Assembly: GCA_025526935.1 (NCBI GenBank) | Contig: JAHLKD010000060.1 | Span: forward strand, 276,916-340,915 | Direction: 5' to 3' | Length of the DNA: 64,000 nucleotides | Source of the DNA: Cladochytrium replicatum | Taxonomy: Eukaryota > Chytridiomycota > Chytridiomycetes > Cladochytriales > Cladochytriaceae | Shown: positions 24,401 through 33,586 of the stretch, one piece after another | How the letters are laid out: each line of letters opens with the position of its first letter | How positions within the stretch are numbered: position 1 is the first letter of the stretch | Notes under the pieces: model-generated | What the model was told of the DNA's origin: nothing | Databases searched by the model: none | What the model saw: only the letters and a program-made list of their open reading frames with translations | Made by a program: the position numbers and the translations under genes

Positions 24401-25040
24401 GCCATCTCATATTGTGCATGATGGACAAATGCTATCAGTCTCGAAGACGTCACCAAATCAATACGAGGTGCGCCAAGAACCAGCCATTCCAATTCTCAAT
24501 CCTCCGAAAGCCACCGAATCTGTTGCATTGGGAACGACTCAAGACCCAGAGCATAACGCTTTACGAAACGTTGTGATGGTGGTGGAAGATGAACCAATCA
24601 ACCGTCGTATCCTTGTTCGCATTTTGAAAAAACTTCTACCAACCACATTCATCATCAAAGAAGCAGAAGATGGCCTTCAAGCTGTACGGCTGCTAAATCC
24701 ATCATTCCATGAACACGCGGAAGACGAACAAGGAGGAAGCACACCTATCATTTTGGATTTTGGATTGCCTCCAACAACTATAGCGTGCGTACTTCTGGAC
24801 GTGGTTATGCCGCGAATGGACGGATACGAAGCAGCACGGCATCTGCGACTGTTGGGTTGCAATGCTCCCATTGTAGTTACCACCGCAAACGAAGCTACTG
24901 GAACAAGGGAGAAGTTTGAGAAGGAGCTTGAAAATGCTGGATTGAAAGGAATTGAAGGTGCAATGCAAAAGCCCTTTGGACGTGCTGATGTTGAGCGCGC
25001 ATTGAGGAAATGTGCGGTTTTGGAGAAGGAACTGAATTAA
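21245..25040 (+). CDS. Hybrid histidine kinase with N-terminal membrane domain; degenerate ATP site
   Basis: Two-component sensor expected to pass phosphate to an HPt protein. Exons join in phase from ATG 21245 (introns 21400-21497, 21547-21597 and others) to TAA 25038-25040. The N-terminal half has about six to eight hydrophobic segments with YFSTNLANSIGR, resembling MASE1-type sensor regions. A helix and the H box follow: AHEIRNPLHAV, with the phospho-acceptor His in place. The ATPase domain has the N box as IIGNLLGHSFK, where the usual second Asn is His, and the G1 box as RTYGRGIP, where the usual Asp is Thr; the F box FEPYTQAS and G2 box GGSGLGLAV are intact. The receiver (about the last 150 residues) is complete: EDEP acidic pair, LLDVVMPRMDG phospho-Asp, TTANE and the invariant Lys in MQKPFG. 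A large insertion separates N and G1 boxes. Confidence 0.85.
21403..21444 (+). repeat. (TG)21 microsatellite inside intron 1 of the kinase gene
   Basis: Forty-two bases of uninterrupted TG, three nucleotides after the donor of the first intron. Confidence 0.95.
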
Positions 25041-25478
25041 CATGCTGACATTTGTATGCTGTACATACCTGGATCTTCATAACTTAACATGCTTAGATAT
25101 TTATGAAACAAAGCCCGAAAATGACTTCTGTGTGGACTTGTTCAAAAAATCAACAAAGAACCTAAAAAGTGAAGAAATTTGTTTGTGGCAAATAGACACA
25201 TCACCAACTTATTTTATCTCTCACCGTTAACAGACTCTCTGTTGGAAAAGTTTTTCAGCCACTGATTTCTCTGAGTTCCATGTGCAGCTCAACTTCCAAT
25301 GAAGAGGCTACGATAATCTGTTGGCCGTAGAAGTCCAGCTGATCCCCACGTTGGCAAACCTAATGACATATCCAGATCAAAAATATCGGTCTGGATTATA
25401 GGCCTAATCTGTATTGGCATAACATTGCGGATTATTCGACTCAAACTTGTCAATGCCATCTTGACATATTGTTTGGTG
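25041..25478. other. Gap without a recognisable gene
   Basis: AT-rich 3' flank of the kinase gene. Only short, unsupported frames. Confidence 0.5.
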
Positions 25479-25538
25479 TTTGATATTGGTTTGTGTATTA
25501 TGTAAACTTTAGTACATAACACTCAAACCAATATCAAA
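25479..25538. repeat. Long inverted repeat (hairpin), 25-bp arms, 10-nt loop
   Basis: The arm TTTGATATTGGTTTG... (25479-25503) is mirrored at 25514-25538 (...CAAACCAATATCAAA) with two mismatches in 25; the loop is AAACTTTAGT. It may be the core of a small foldback element; nothing in it is coding. Confidence 0.85.
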
Positions 25539-25744
25539 GTATTAAAGTATCTATGTAAGCATTAAAGTGGTCTGGTAGGGAAACAGAGGCAGAATGATGA
25601 CAGTATATGAAATCTCAGGCTGTGTTTTAGAAACTTAAGATACCTTCATGAGTTTGAAACAAAAGTTTGTAGCTTTGGAACTGGTAGATTTTACAGATAA
25701 TTTGTCACATATATCAGAGTGGACATTGGGTATTGCAGACATTT

Positions 25745-25870
25745 GCTTCAATGCAAGATGGCTAGGCTAGTACATGGATTTTCTCAAATTGAATGTGTAG
25801 ACTACTCTCGAGTCCATTCCCCTGCAACTAAAACCACGGTGATTTGATTGCTTCTAGCAACAGTTACAAA
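25745..25870 (+). pseudogene. Relic of a Ty1/copia reverse transcriptase
   Basis: Translation gives LVHGFSQIECVDYSRVHSP followed by ATKTTVI and a TGA, matching the segment (VVRGFSQI...YSPVAKTTTIR) seen in the copia families further right. It is in the plus orientation, about 40 codons long and mutated, an old fragment unrelated to the recent insertions. Confidence 0.7.
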
Positions 25871-26085
25871 GAATACCCTTATACTCTTGGACTGACGTAA
25901 CGTGTAATATAAGTAATATTACCATATTTGGTAACAATATAGAAGACACATAAGTACGTGTTTCCATGATCATAAATACACATTACTCTTCCCGAGTAAA
26001 TGATTGTAATCGACCTAACAATTATAACCGATGGGTCCCTCTGCATCCCGCATAGAGCAATTTTACTAGCAATAAGATTCTGTCC

Positions 26086-26109
26086 ACCCGGACAGAATCC
26101 TCTCTATCA
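26086..26109. repeat. Isolated palindromic unit of the hAT-associated repeat
   Basis: Perfect palindrome: arms GATTCTGTCC / GGACAGAATC around ACCC. On both sides are the flanking words of the approximately 96-bp repeat unit (left CTAGCAATAA, right ATCAATGTTACTAGC), in orientation opposite to the copy that follows the gene at about 28,372. Confidence 0.8.
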
Positions 26110-26261
26110 ATGTTACTAGCCAGTTTCTTCCCTAGCTTATTATTATTTTCAGATCGGGTAGAAAACTATAGTGTCAGGGAAGTATTATAGCATACATTCC
26201 TGTAACATTCCTGCTAAGAACACCGGGCCAGTATCTTCCCACGACAAACAGTACAAACACC

Positions 26262-27947
26262 ATGCCTCGAACTACAAAGAAGCGAGCGTTAAAACAATCC
26301 AGACCATCATCTGAAAGGGAATCAAGTGCAGAACCTGTGACTGCACCTGAAACATCTCTGGCATCGGGTTCTGAAGTGGAAGAAGCAGAAGTTGGCCTTG
26401 ATGTCAAATCGACAGATGTCAAATCGACAGCTCCTTCAAAGAAACCGGCGCAACGTGGTACTAAAGGGGATGCTGACTATTTGCTCATCGACGGACTCTG
26501 TCCTGCTTCAGACATACGACGACTTTGGTATCGAAAATTCAAAGCGAGCGGCCACAGCTACGACTCGGTGGCCTTCATCAGCAACTGTCAAACAAATCGT
26601 GATGAATGCGGCCCAAGATTTGTTCTTCAAGGGTTGATCGACCGACTTAACTCTGACAGCAAGCTAGTTCGTCAAGCCCTGAACGAAATTCACGATGAAT
26701 GCAGTGGACGAACGGAGTTCATAACAGCAGCAAACGCCTATCGTATGGAGTGCTTGAAAAGCTCTTCCTTTCAGAAGGAAACATCATTTCTGGACTTTTA
26801 CAGGCGGCAGGGACACAAGTACGGCATTTACAGAGGAATGCCCGTCACTGCAAAGGTTGACGAGTTCCAAGCGACCATCAAACGAGCAGATGAGGACCGT
26901 GAAAGGACAAAACAGGTCCTCAAACAGTCAGAACGACTGTTGAACACGACAAAAGATCTTGAAGAGACTGCAATGAACGAGAGAAGGACCCGCATCGCAG
27001 CAAAAGTGCGAGAGAAGGCTCTCATTGATGAATTGGGCAGGGCGGGTGCATTGATTCAGCACAGCGAGCACGAAGAGCTAGCAAGATTCAGGGAGATCAC
27101 CGCTGCAATGGAAAGGGAGAAGCAGGCAACTTCCCAGGAGATTTCACAATGGAAATCATGTGTGACTGCCCTGGAGGGAGAGCTTGCTGCTCTGAAACGA
27201 CAGGCTGGTCATTCAGAAGCTGCAGCACCTGCGGCGCCAACATCAACAGGCGGCCTAATAAGCATATCGTCGGCTATCAAGGGGATTGGTAGAATTCCGA
27301 AGGTACATCGAACCAGTTCTCCAACGAGTTCCCTTGCATTGCTTAGCCTGCAGCAGCATCGTCGTACAGCTATCCTTTTGGTGAAAGAGGTCATCCAGGG
27401 TATCTGCTTCCAGATGCATAAGATCAATGAGGTTATTTATGACCTTAAATTGCCGTCTCTTCCACCATCAATCAAGTACGTCAATGTAAACTACAAAGTC
27501 CTCTCCCGAAATGAGTTTTTACGGCCCATATTTGTTGAATCAGACGACCGCTCAAGCCGAATATCAACTTCAAGTAGCAGTTCTCGGAGCAGCCTTACTC
27601 TTCTTAGCTTGCACATTTTGCTCGGAAACTGGATACGGCACAATAATTCGCTAAGTACGTCTGCCACTATCTATCGCATGTTCAGGGCATTAGTGGATGC
27701 ATATCCTTCTGAGTGGCTAAGGTTCTGGACGGCATACATCGGGCATCTTTCGTCCATAACGCTCCCTGAGGTGGATTGGAAACCTTGGAAGACAGGTTTA
27801 GCCAAGGATTTCATGCTTTCAAATGACGACATTGATCGGTTCATCAGGACTGGGTTGGCGAAGGACGTAACCAGTGGTGGATGGGACTCTGACGATATGA
27901 ACCAGATACAGAAGCTGATTTGGGCTGTTCCACCTATCAACTTGTGA
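26262..27947 (+). CDS. Intronless gene of unknown function, 561 codons, central coiled coil
   Basis: One uninterrupted frame from ATG 26262 to TGA 27945-27947. Residues 1-70 are basic and Ser/Glu-rich, KKRALK near the start being a possible nuclear signal. Residues about 75-190 are globular with conserved-looking Trp/Tyr/Cys (LCPASDIRRLWYRKF, FLDFYRRQGHKYGIYRG). Residues about 190-310 are Lys/Glu/Arg-rich heptad-like sequence, probably a coiled coil. A Ser-rich linker precedes a C-terminal helical part ending DDMNQIQKLIWAVPPINL. I do not recognise the family. Every clear host gene nearby is cut by several introns; this one has none, and it lies between inverted copies of the hAT-associated repeat. 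Cargo of a transposon or a domesticated element gene is therefore possible; an ordinary intronless host gene is the alternative. Confidence 0.65.
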   Translation: MPRTTKKRALKQSRPSSERESSAEPVTAPETSLASGSEVEEAEVGLDVKSTDVKSTAPSKKPAQRGTKGDADYLLIDGLCPASDIRRLWYRKFKASGHSYDSVAFISNCQTNRDECGPRFVLQGLIDRLNSDSKLVRQALNEIHDECSGRTEFITAANAYRMECLKSSSFQKETSFLDFYRRQGHKYGIYRGMPVTAKVDEFQATIKRADEDRERTKQVLKQSERLLNTTKDLEETAMNERRTRIAAKVREKALIDELGRAGALIQHSEHEELARFREITAAMEREKQATSQEISQWKSCVTALEGELAALKRQAGHSEAAAPAAPTSTGGLISISSAIKGIGRIPKVHRTSSPTSSLALLSLQQHRRTAILLVKEVIQGICFQMHKINEVIYDLKLPSLPPSIKYVNVNYKVLSRNEFLRPIFVESDDRSSRISTSSSSSRSSLTLLSLHILLGNWIRHNNSLSTSATIYRMFRALVDAYPSEWLRFWTAYIGHLSSITLPEVDWKPWKTGLAKDFMLSNDDIDRFIRTGLAKDVTSGGWDSDDMNQIQKLIWAVPPINL

Positions 27948-28079
27948 TTGCTCAGTGGAGTTTTGTTTCTTTTTACGATAGTGTTTCTAAAATACACACT
28001 GTCCACACAGACACAAAGTGTTCATGTAAATATCCGTGGTCTAACTCAAAATTCAATCAATCCTCTCCTGGGCAGCAAA

Positions 28080-28250
28080 AACCCGGCGGGTCAGGGTCAG
28101 GTACGGGTTTCAACCACTTCGGGTCCGGGTATTCCCTTTGTACCTGTCAGTGACCCGGCGGGTCCCCAGACAAACACGGCCCGACCCAAAGGGTTTGGTG
28201 CGGGTCGCCACTGAAACCCAGACCCGACCCGGACCCGCCGAACCTTAGTC
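28080..28250. repeat. GACCCG-rich left end of the hAT element
   Basis: Begins with ACCCGGCGGGTCAGGGTC and ends with the approximate reverse complement (GACCCGACCCGGACCCGCC), with many GGGTC/GACCC words between. Such subterminal repeats are common transposase-binding regions in hAT elements. The matching right region is at 36,890-37,065. Confidence 0.6.
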
Positions 28251-28365
28251 TCAATACTTGATCTCCTCAAAACTGCGATTGTCGACACACATGTCTCAAA
28301 AGAAGATCCGATCAGCTCAGAAAATCTGGAAACAGCGAAATTAAATTGAATTGAATTGTCCTGGG

Positions 28366-28850
28366 ATCCTCGGGTGGACAGAATCTTAGTGCTAGTAAAA
28401 TTGATAGAGAGGTTAGCTGTACTTGATAGAGATCACTGAAGTACCGTCAATGAGTTGAGAAAGTGTCCGGGTGGACAGAATCTTATTGCTAGTAACATTA
28501 ATAGAGAGGTTAGCTGTACCTGATAGAAATTACTGAAGTACCGTCAATGAGTTGAGAAAGTGTCCGGGGGGACAGAATCCTATTCTACCCAGACAGACAC
28601 AGTGACACGCAGTCTCCCAGATTTCTGTCCACCCGGACACTTTCTCAACTCATTGACGGTACTTCAGTGATCTCTATCAAGTACAGCTAACCTCTCTAAT
28701 AATGTTACTAGCAATAAGATTCTGTCCACCCGGACACTTTCTCAACTCATTGACGGTACTTCACAGATACTTCACTGATCTCGATCAAGTACAACCAACC
28801 TCTCTACAAATACTACTTGTAATAGGATTCTGTCCAGGCGGTCGCTTTCT
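28366..28850. repeat. Left array of about 96-bp units, arranged head to head
   Basis: Unit cores TGTCC-N4-GGACA occur at 28464, 28561 (plus orientation, with a partial one ending 28380) and, inverted, at 28626, 28723 and a degraded one at about 28831. Spacing is 97 bp. The array is thus a large inverted repeat centred near 28,600. Each unit also carries the phrases TTGCTAGTAACATT and GTACCGTCAATGAGTTG. Confidence 0.85.
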
Positions 28851-28902
28851 CAACTCCTGGACGGTACTTCAACAGATGAACAGTCTAAACAACAATTTAT
28901 AT

Positions 28903-31075
28903 TTAAAAGAGTGGGTTATCATCAGTTGCTTCCAACTCTAATACCACATCAAAATCCTCGCCAAAATTATGCACCTTTACAAAATCCTCACTAACATCAC
29001 TTTTTGAATCTAGGGAATCATTTTTGAACGGTTCTTCAGCACTCAATTGATGCAACCAGTCATGACGGCACATCAACGCATTTATTGTTCTTGGAGCAAG
29101 GCGGTTGCGAGTTGCGGGTACCAAATCAACCCCGGCTGAAAACTTTCGTTCGACTGGAGCGCTTGTTGCTGGTATTCCTAAATAGTCCATTGCCATCTGG
29201 CTTAGGGCTGGAAAGTTCACACTTCCAACGGTCTTCCACCAGTCCATAATATTGATTGGCTTCCCATCAGAATCAATACCGCGGAGTACCTGATCGCCAA
29301 GATAGCGATCCAGCTCATCTTTTTCCTCAGGAATCTCTTCTTGCCAGATGAAAACGGATCTAATGGCTCTCAAGCGTTCAGCGTCCGTTTTTTTCTGTCT
29401 ATCACCGGAAGCTCCGCTCGAATCGTGTCGACGTTCTGGCGTGTTTCCAAAAACATCGGCACCACTGTTCTTGATTTTCCGTGACTTATACGATTCCTCC
29501 CAGACTTTCCACACTAGGGTGACCTGATCCCTTCCTACATCTTTCTCCCAAGCCTTTGAAATTCGATAATATTGATCCTTAAAACGAGGATCGAGTACCG
29601 TAGCAACTGCTAAACACGGGCTCTTAGCGATTGAGTAATATATTCTCAGCTTATCTAGTGCATTTCGAAATGCTTTGGTGAAAGTTTCATCTAATTCTGC
29701 ATCCTCTAGGTCCTCCAGTTGATCGATAAGATCGTTGTAAAATGGAATAACAAGCGGAAGTGTTGGATATCTAGACCCCTCGATTGCCTTTGATATAACC
29801 TCGAAAACACTCAAACCATCCCGGATCTTCTGTAGGACCTCCCATTGCTTTGGATTTATTGACCAATCTTTCAAAGAATCTTCAATCCAGCATATTTTGT
29901 CCATTGCCTCTCGTAGCTGTAAGGCTCGTTTGACCATATAGAACGTGCTATTCCAGCGAGTTGTCACATCGATAATTGGTAATAGAGGAACCAGTTTCAC
30001 AAATCGGCACGAATCAATAAATGAGGTTCGTCGTTTTGGGGAAGACTGGATTCCTCTGACTAGCCGTCGAAGAAGGTTTATGACATTAACGCCGGAGTTA
30101 TCGTCATTTGCGACTGTGTCCCCTGCGGGCGCGAATGTATCGATAAAATCCTTTGCTGCAAGATTGATAATGTGTGCCATACACCGCATGTATTGAGTTT
30201 CTGCAGACCACGCAATATCCCTATCTTCCAAGAGCGTCTCCAGCTTAGCACTCATGGTAAAGTTGTTTGAACCGTTGTCGGTTGTAATGCACAATAAGCG
30301 TTCACCCGATAGCATGCCAAATTCATCCAGACACTTGACAAGCTGATTAGCCATGGCGACGCCTTCATGCTTTCCAACCATCGGAATCATCTGCAGCAGC
30401 AAGTCCTGCGGCTCCCATTCTTTCGTGATGAAGTGGGCAGTAATTCCAAGAAAAGAAATCTGGTTCTTCGATGTCCAACAGTCAGCTGTTATTGATACTT
30501 TTGAAGGCGAACCAACAATCAGACCTTTAATGAGCTCCTTCTGCCTATCGTAAAGATCCATCTCCTTTTGCTTCACTGCTTTTGCCGTCTTTGGTGTATA
30601 GTTTGGCTGAAAAGTCTTCAGCATGCTGACAAAGAACTCGTTCTCCACAACAGTAAAAGCCTGATTGTCTGCAGCAATCCAGTCCAAAATCGACCGCCAC
30701 GCTACGTCTGGATTGAACACAAAGTTTTGCTCCTTCTCCTGCGAGCTGAAATTTAATGTCTGTTGTCCCTTGGGGACGATGTCCAACAGTCCAAGCGACC
30801 TGGCAATACTTCCATGGTGGTTTTTCAGATGCCGGAGGAAGTTTTTTGTTGATCCCGTCTTATCGACCTTCTGGCTCCACTTGCATTTCGCAACCAAACA
30901 TGTTCTCAGACCATTATCAACCTTATAGTAATCCTTCGCTATGCCGCCTCGACTACCTCTACAGTCCGACATGCTATCAACATCTGCGTCTGATGAAAGC
31001 ATTGATGGTTGAACTGATCCAGCTGCAGGCTCCTGTCGCACTGAAGAGTCAGCAAAACTAACGTCGGCAGGAAGC
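28903..31075 (-). pseudogene. hAT transposase, main (C-terminal) part of the split gene
   Basis: Cut-and-paste transposase. Over about 720 codons it shows a BED-type zinc finger (CLVAKCKW...FLRHLKNHHG), the DDE nuclease residues in their usual contexts (ITADCWTSKNQISFLGI, ITTDNGSNN), the CMAHIINLAAKDF block, TTRWNSTFYMV, and the C-terminal dimerisation motif PATSAPVERKFSAG followed by RNRLAP. The frame runs without a stop to the insertion point of copia element A at 31,075/31,076 and continues in the same frame beyond it at 36,071. The protein looks otherwise intact, so this copy was inactivated by the insertion. Confidence 0.88.
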
Positions 31076-31516
31076 TGTAGAATTTCGTCGTAGGCAGGTA
31101 AGATCAGATAAGAGGTACTTGTTCAATGTGTATTGGAAGCTTAAGACTCACACCTTTTATAGGTTCTCCCATTCCCAACAAAGCCTCCCTTAATTTGTCC
31201 TTGCCACGTCAGCAGCGGCGCTCTCCTTCCTCCTTTGGTAAGTCCCATTCAAGTTTGCTGGTGATCCGGAATTTTCTGGAACGCTGGCTTTTGAAGTTTT
31301 CGTCAAAGAACATGAAGCGCAAATAGAAACAGAAATGAAAATTTTGGATAACAACAAAGCTAGCGTCGTGGGTTAAACCACAAGCCATTCAACATCATGT
31401 CGCAAGTTCGATTCCGAGGATCAACAATAATCCTGTTGTTATCCTCAGCCGAACTTTTTCTTTTTGAAAGTAAAAACAAAGAAGGAAAACTTTTATGAAC
31501 GAAACAACACTCAACA
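31076..31516 (-). repeat. 3' LTR of copia A
   Basis: Begins TGTAGAATTTCG, ends CACTCAACA on the plus strand. A polypurine tract (read on the minus strand AAACGGGGGAG, plus-strand 31,517-31,527) directly adjoins its inner edge. Confidence 0.95.
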
Positions 31517-31637
31517 CTCCCCCGTTTCTGAACAAAAGTTCTTCCTTTGAAAGTTGAAAAGAAATAACAATTGAAAAACAAACATAGAAGCCAGAAGGAA
31601 TGCAAACATAATTGGTGTGTCCTTCAAGAAACAAAAC

Positions 31638-33586
31638 CTAATTTTCTCTCATCTCTTTCATTGCATCTACCATCCCAAGTAGACCCATCAGTTTCTCATG
31701 TCGACGTCGTGCGAGACCCTTGGTGAAGATGTCTGCCACCTGATCCTCTGTGGGGATATACTGCACGTCAATGTCCCCAGATTGAATGCGGCCACGCACA
31801 ATGTGATATCGCAAAGCGATATGCCGGGACTTGAATCCGGGATTGCGGGCACCAGCAATTGCAGCGGTATTGTCGCAGTGGACTACAGGCGGAGCAGCAG
31901 GTAGGCGAGCACCCGTTCCGCCGCGCACCAATGAGTGTACTGAGGTGCGTTTTGATAACGCGCAACGGTGCCAGTGGCAAACGAGATATCGGGTTGTGTG
32001 CTCGTCGCGGCGTATAGGAGCTGACCGACGATTGTGCGATAGCTAATCTCATTTCGCTCGACCTCGATCTCCTCTCCCATATCCTTGAAGATTGTAACGC
32101 CAGCTTCAACTGGTGTTTTCCGCTCGAATCTGATCTTACATTTCTTCGCCGACATTCTGATGTACTGCGCTTGAGAGATGGTGAGCTTGCCGCCGTCCTT
32201 ATCGTAGTCAATTTCCCAGCCGAGATAGTACTTCGGGGATCCTGCCTCGCTGACCTCAAATCGTCGCTTCATCAACTCCTCGATTCGATTCACCTCGTCC
32301 TCATCGGTCGACGCCACCAGAATATCGTCCACGTAGATGACGACAAGCGTGAGCGACGATCCCTCTCGACGGTAGTAGAGGCAGACATCGCTATCGGAAC
32401 GTTTCAGCTTGATGACGGTCACTAGGAAATCGTCGAAGAGACTATTCCACTCGCGAGGCGGCTGCTTGAGGCCATAAAGCGCACGAATAGCTAAGCAGAC
32501 CCAATCTTCCTTGCCCGGTTCAATGAATCCCTCTGGCTGCTCGTAGTAGAGTTCGCGGTCGATGATGCGCGCATTCAGGAACGCTGTTTTGATGTCGTAC
32601 TGGCGCATCACCATCCGTTCCTGCACCACGAGCGCCAACACAACTCGAACAGTTTGTTTTCGAGCCACCGGAGAAAACGTCTCATCAAAGTCCTCTCCCT
32701 TGCGTTGCGAATATCCTTTCGCAATGAACCGCGCCTTGTGCCGAACCATCTTCCCCTCGGCGTTCGTCTTGTAGCGATATACCCAGCCTGACTTGATGAT
32801 GTTTCGCCCTGCAGGCCTCGGTACAAGTAGCCACGTTGAGTTCTCGCGATGCGCAAGGATCTCCTCTTGCATGGCAGCCGTCCAGTCGTCCTTCTCCAGG
32901 CTCGCCATGGCTTCCTCATACGTCCTTGGTTCCGTGTGCAAGATCACCTTCCTTTTCGAGGCTACTCGTGCTGATCCGACTTGTTTCACCTTCTCAAAGC
33001 CATACCGTTCGACTGGCCTTTTCTCTCGGCTTCCTCGGCGCACAGGAATCTTACTAGTGCTGGGTTTCCGCTTCAATAGCCCAGGATCTTGCACCTCTAC
33101 TTCGTCGTCCTCCGATTCCGTGTCCTTGTCCCTTGAATTGGTCTCGACCTCCCCCTCACTGTCGTCGCTGTCGCTATCTCTATAGCTGCTGTCATCGCTG
33201 TCGCTGTTGTTGCTGGCCAAGTCGGTGTGTTTGAGCGGTTTTGCCGAGTCTCTGTGTTGGGGGAGGTTTTCGAAAGAGACCAGTTCAAGGGCATCAGTAA
33301 GGGCTCGCTCATTCCAGGTATGCTTCTCATCAAACACCACCGACTTGCTTCTCATCATTACTTTCCTTTTCGGGTCCCAGACACGAAATCCGAATGCTTC
33401 GTATCCAACGAAGATTCCTGGGATCGCTCGATCCGCTAGCTTGCCCGATGGGAGGGGACGTGCACGTATGCCACGCATCCCCAGGTCCGCAGTTTGCTGA
33501 CGTTTGGTTTTCTGCCTGTCGCGGCCTCCAATGGCGTAATACTCGTCTTGCCGATCTTGCGCGGGAGCCGGTTGTTTAGGTAACAT
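31638..33586 (-). pseudogene. Copia A pol: end of integrase, reverse transcriptase, RNase H remnant
   Basis: The frame from 33,586 to 31,883 gives the integrase C-terminal domain (GIFVGYEAFGFRVWDP), an acidic linker, then RT: WVYRYKTNAEGKMVRHKARF, KGEDFDETFSPVARK, YDIKTAFLNA, the catalytic YVDDILVAS, and YYLGWEI. It ends abruptly after ERVLAYL. The following frame (31,931-31,638) has only the last part of RNase H (VHCDNTAAI, KSRHIALRYH, DIFTKGLA); the DADWA and TEAEY blocks are missing, so roughly 100 or more codons were deleted around 31,920. Confidence 0.88.

Noticed and set aside
32793-33185. Plus-strand Ser-rich frames over copia A and similar antisense frames over B and C
   Set aside because: Shadows of the acidic or Ser-rich linker of pol on the other strand; they repeat in each copy only because the copies are identical.
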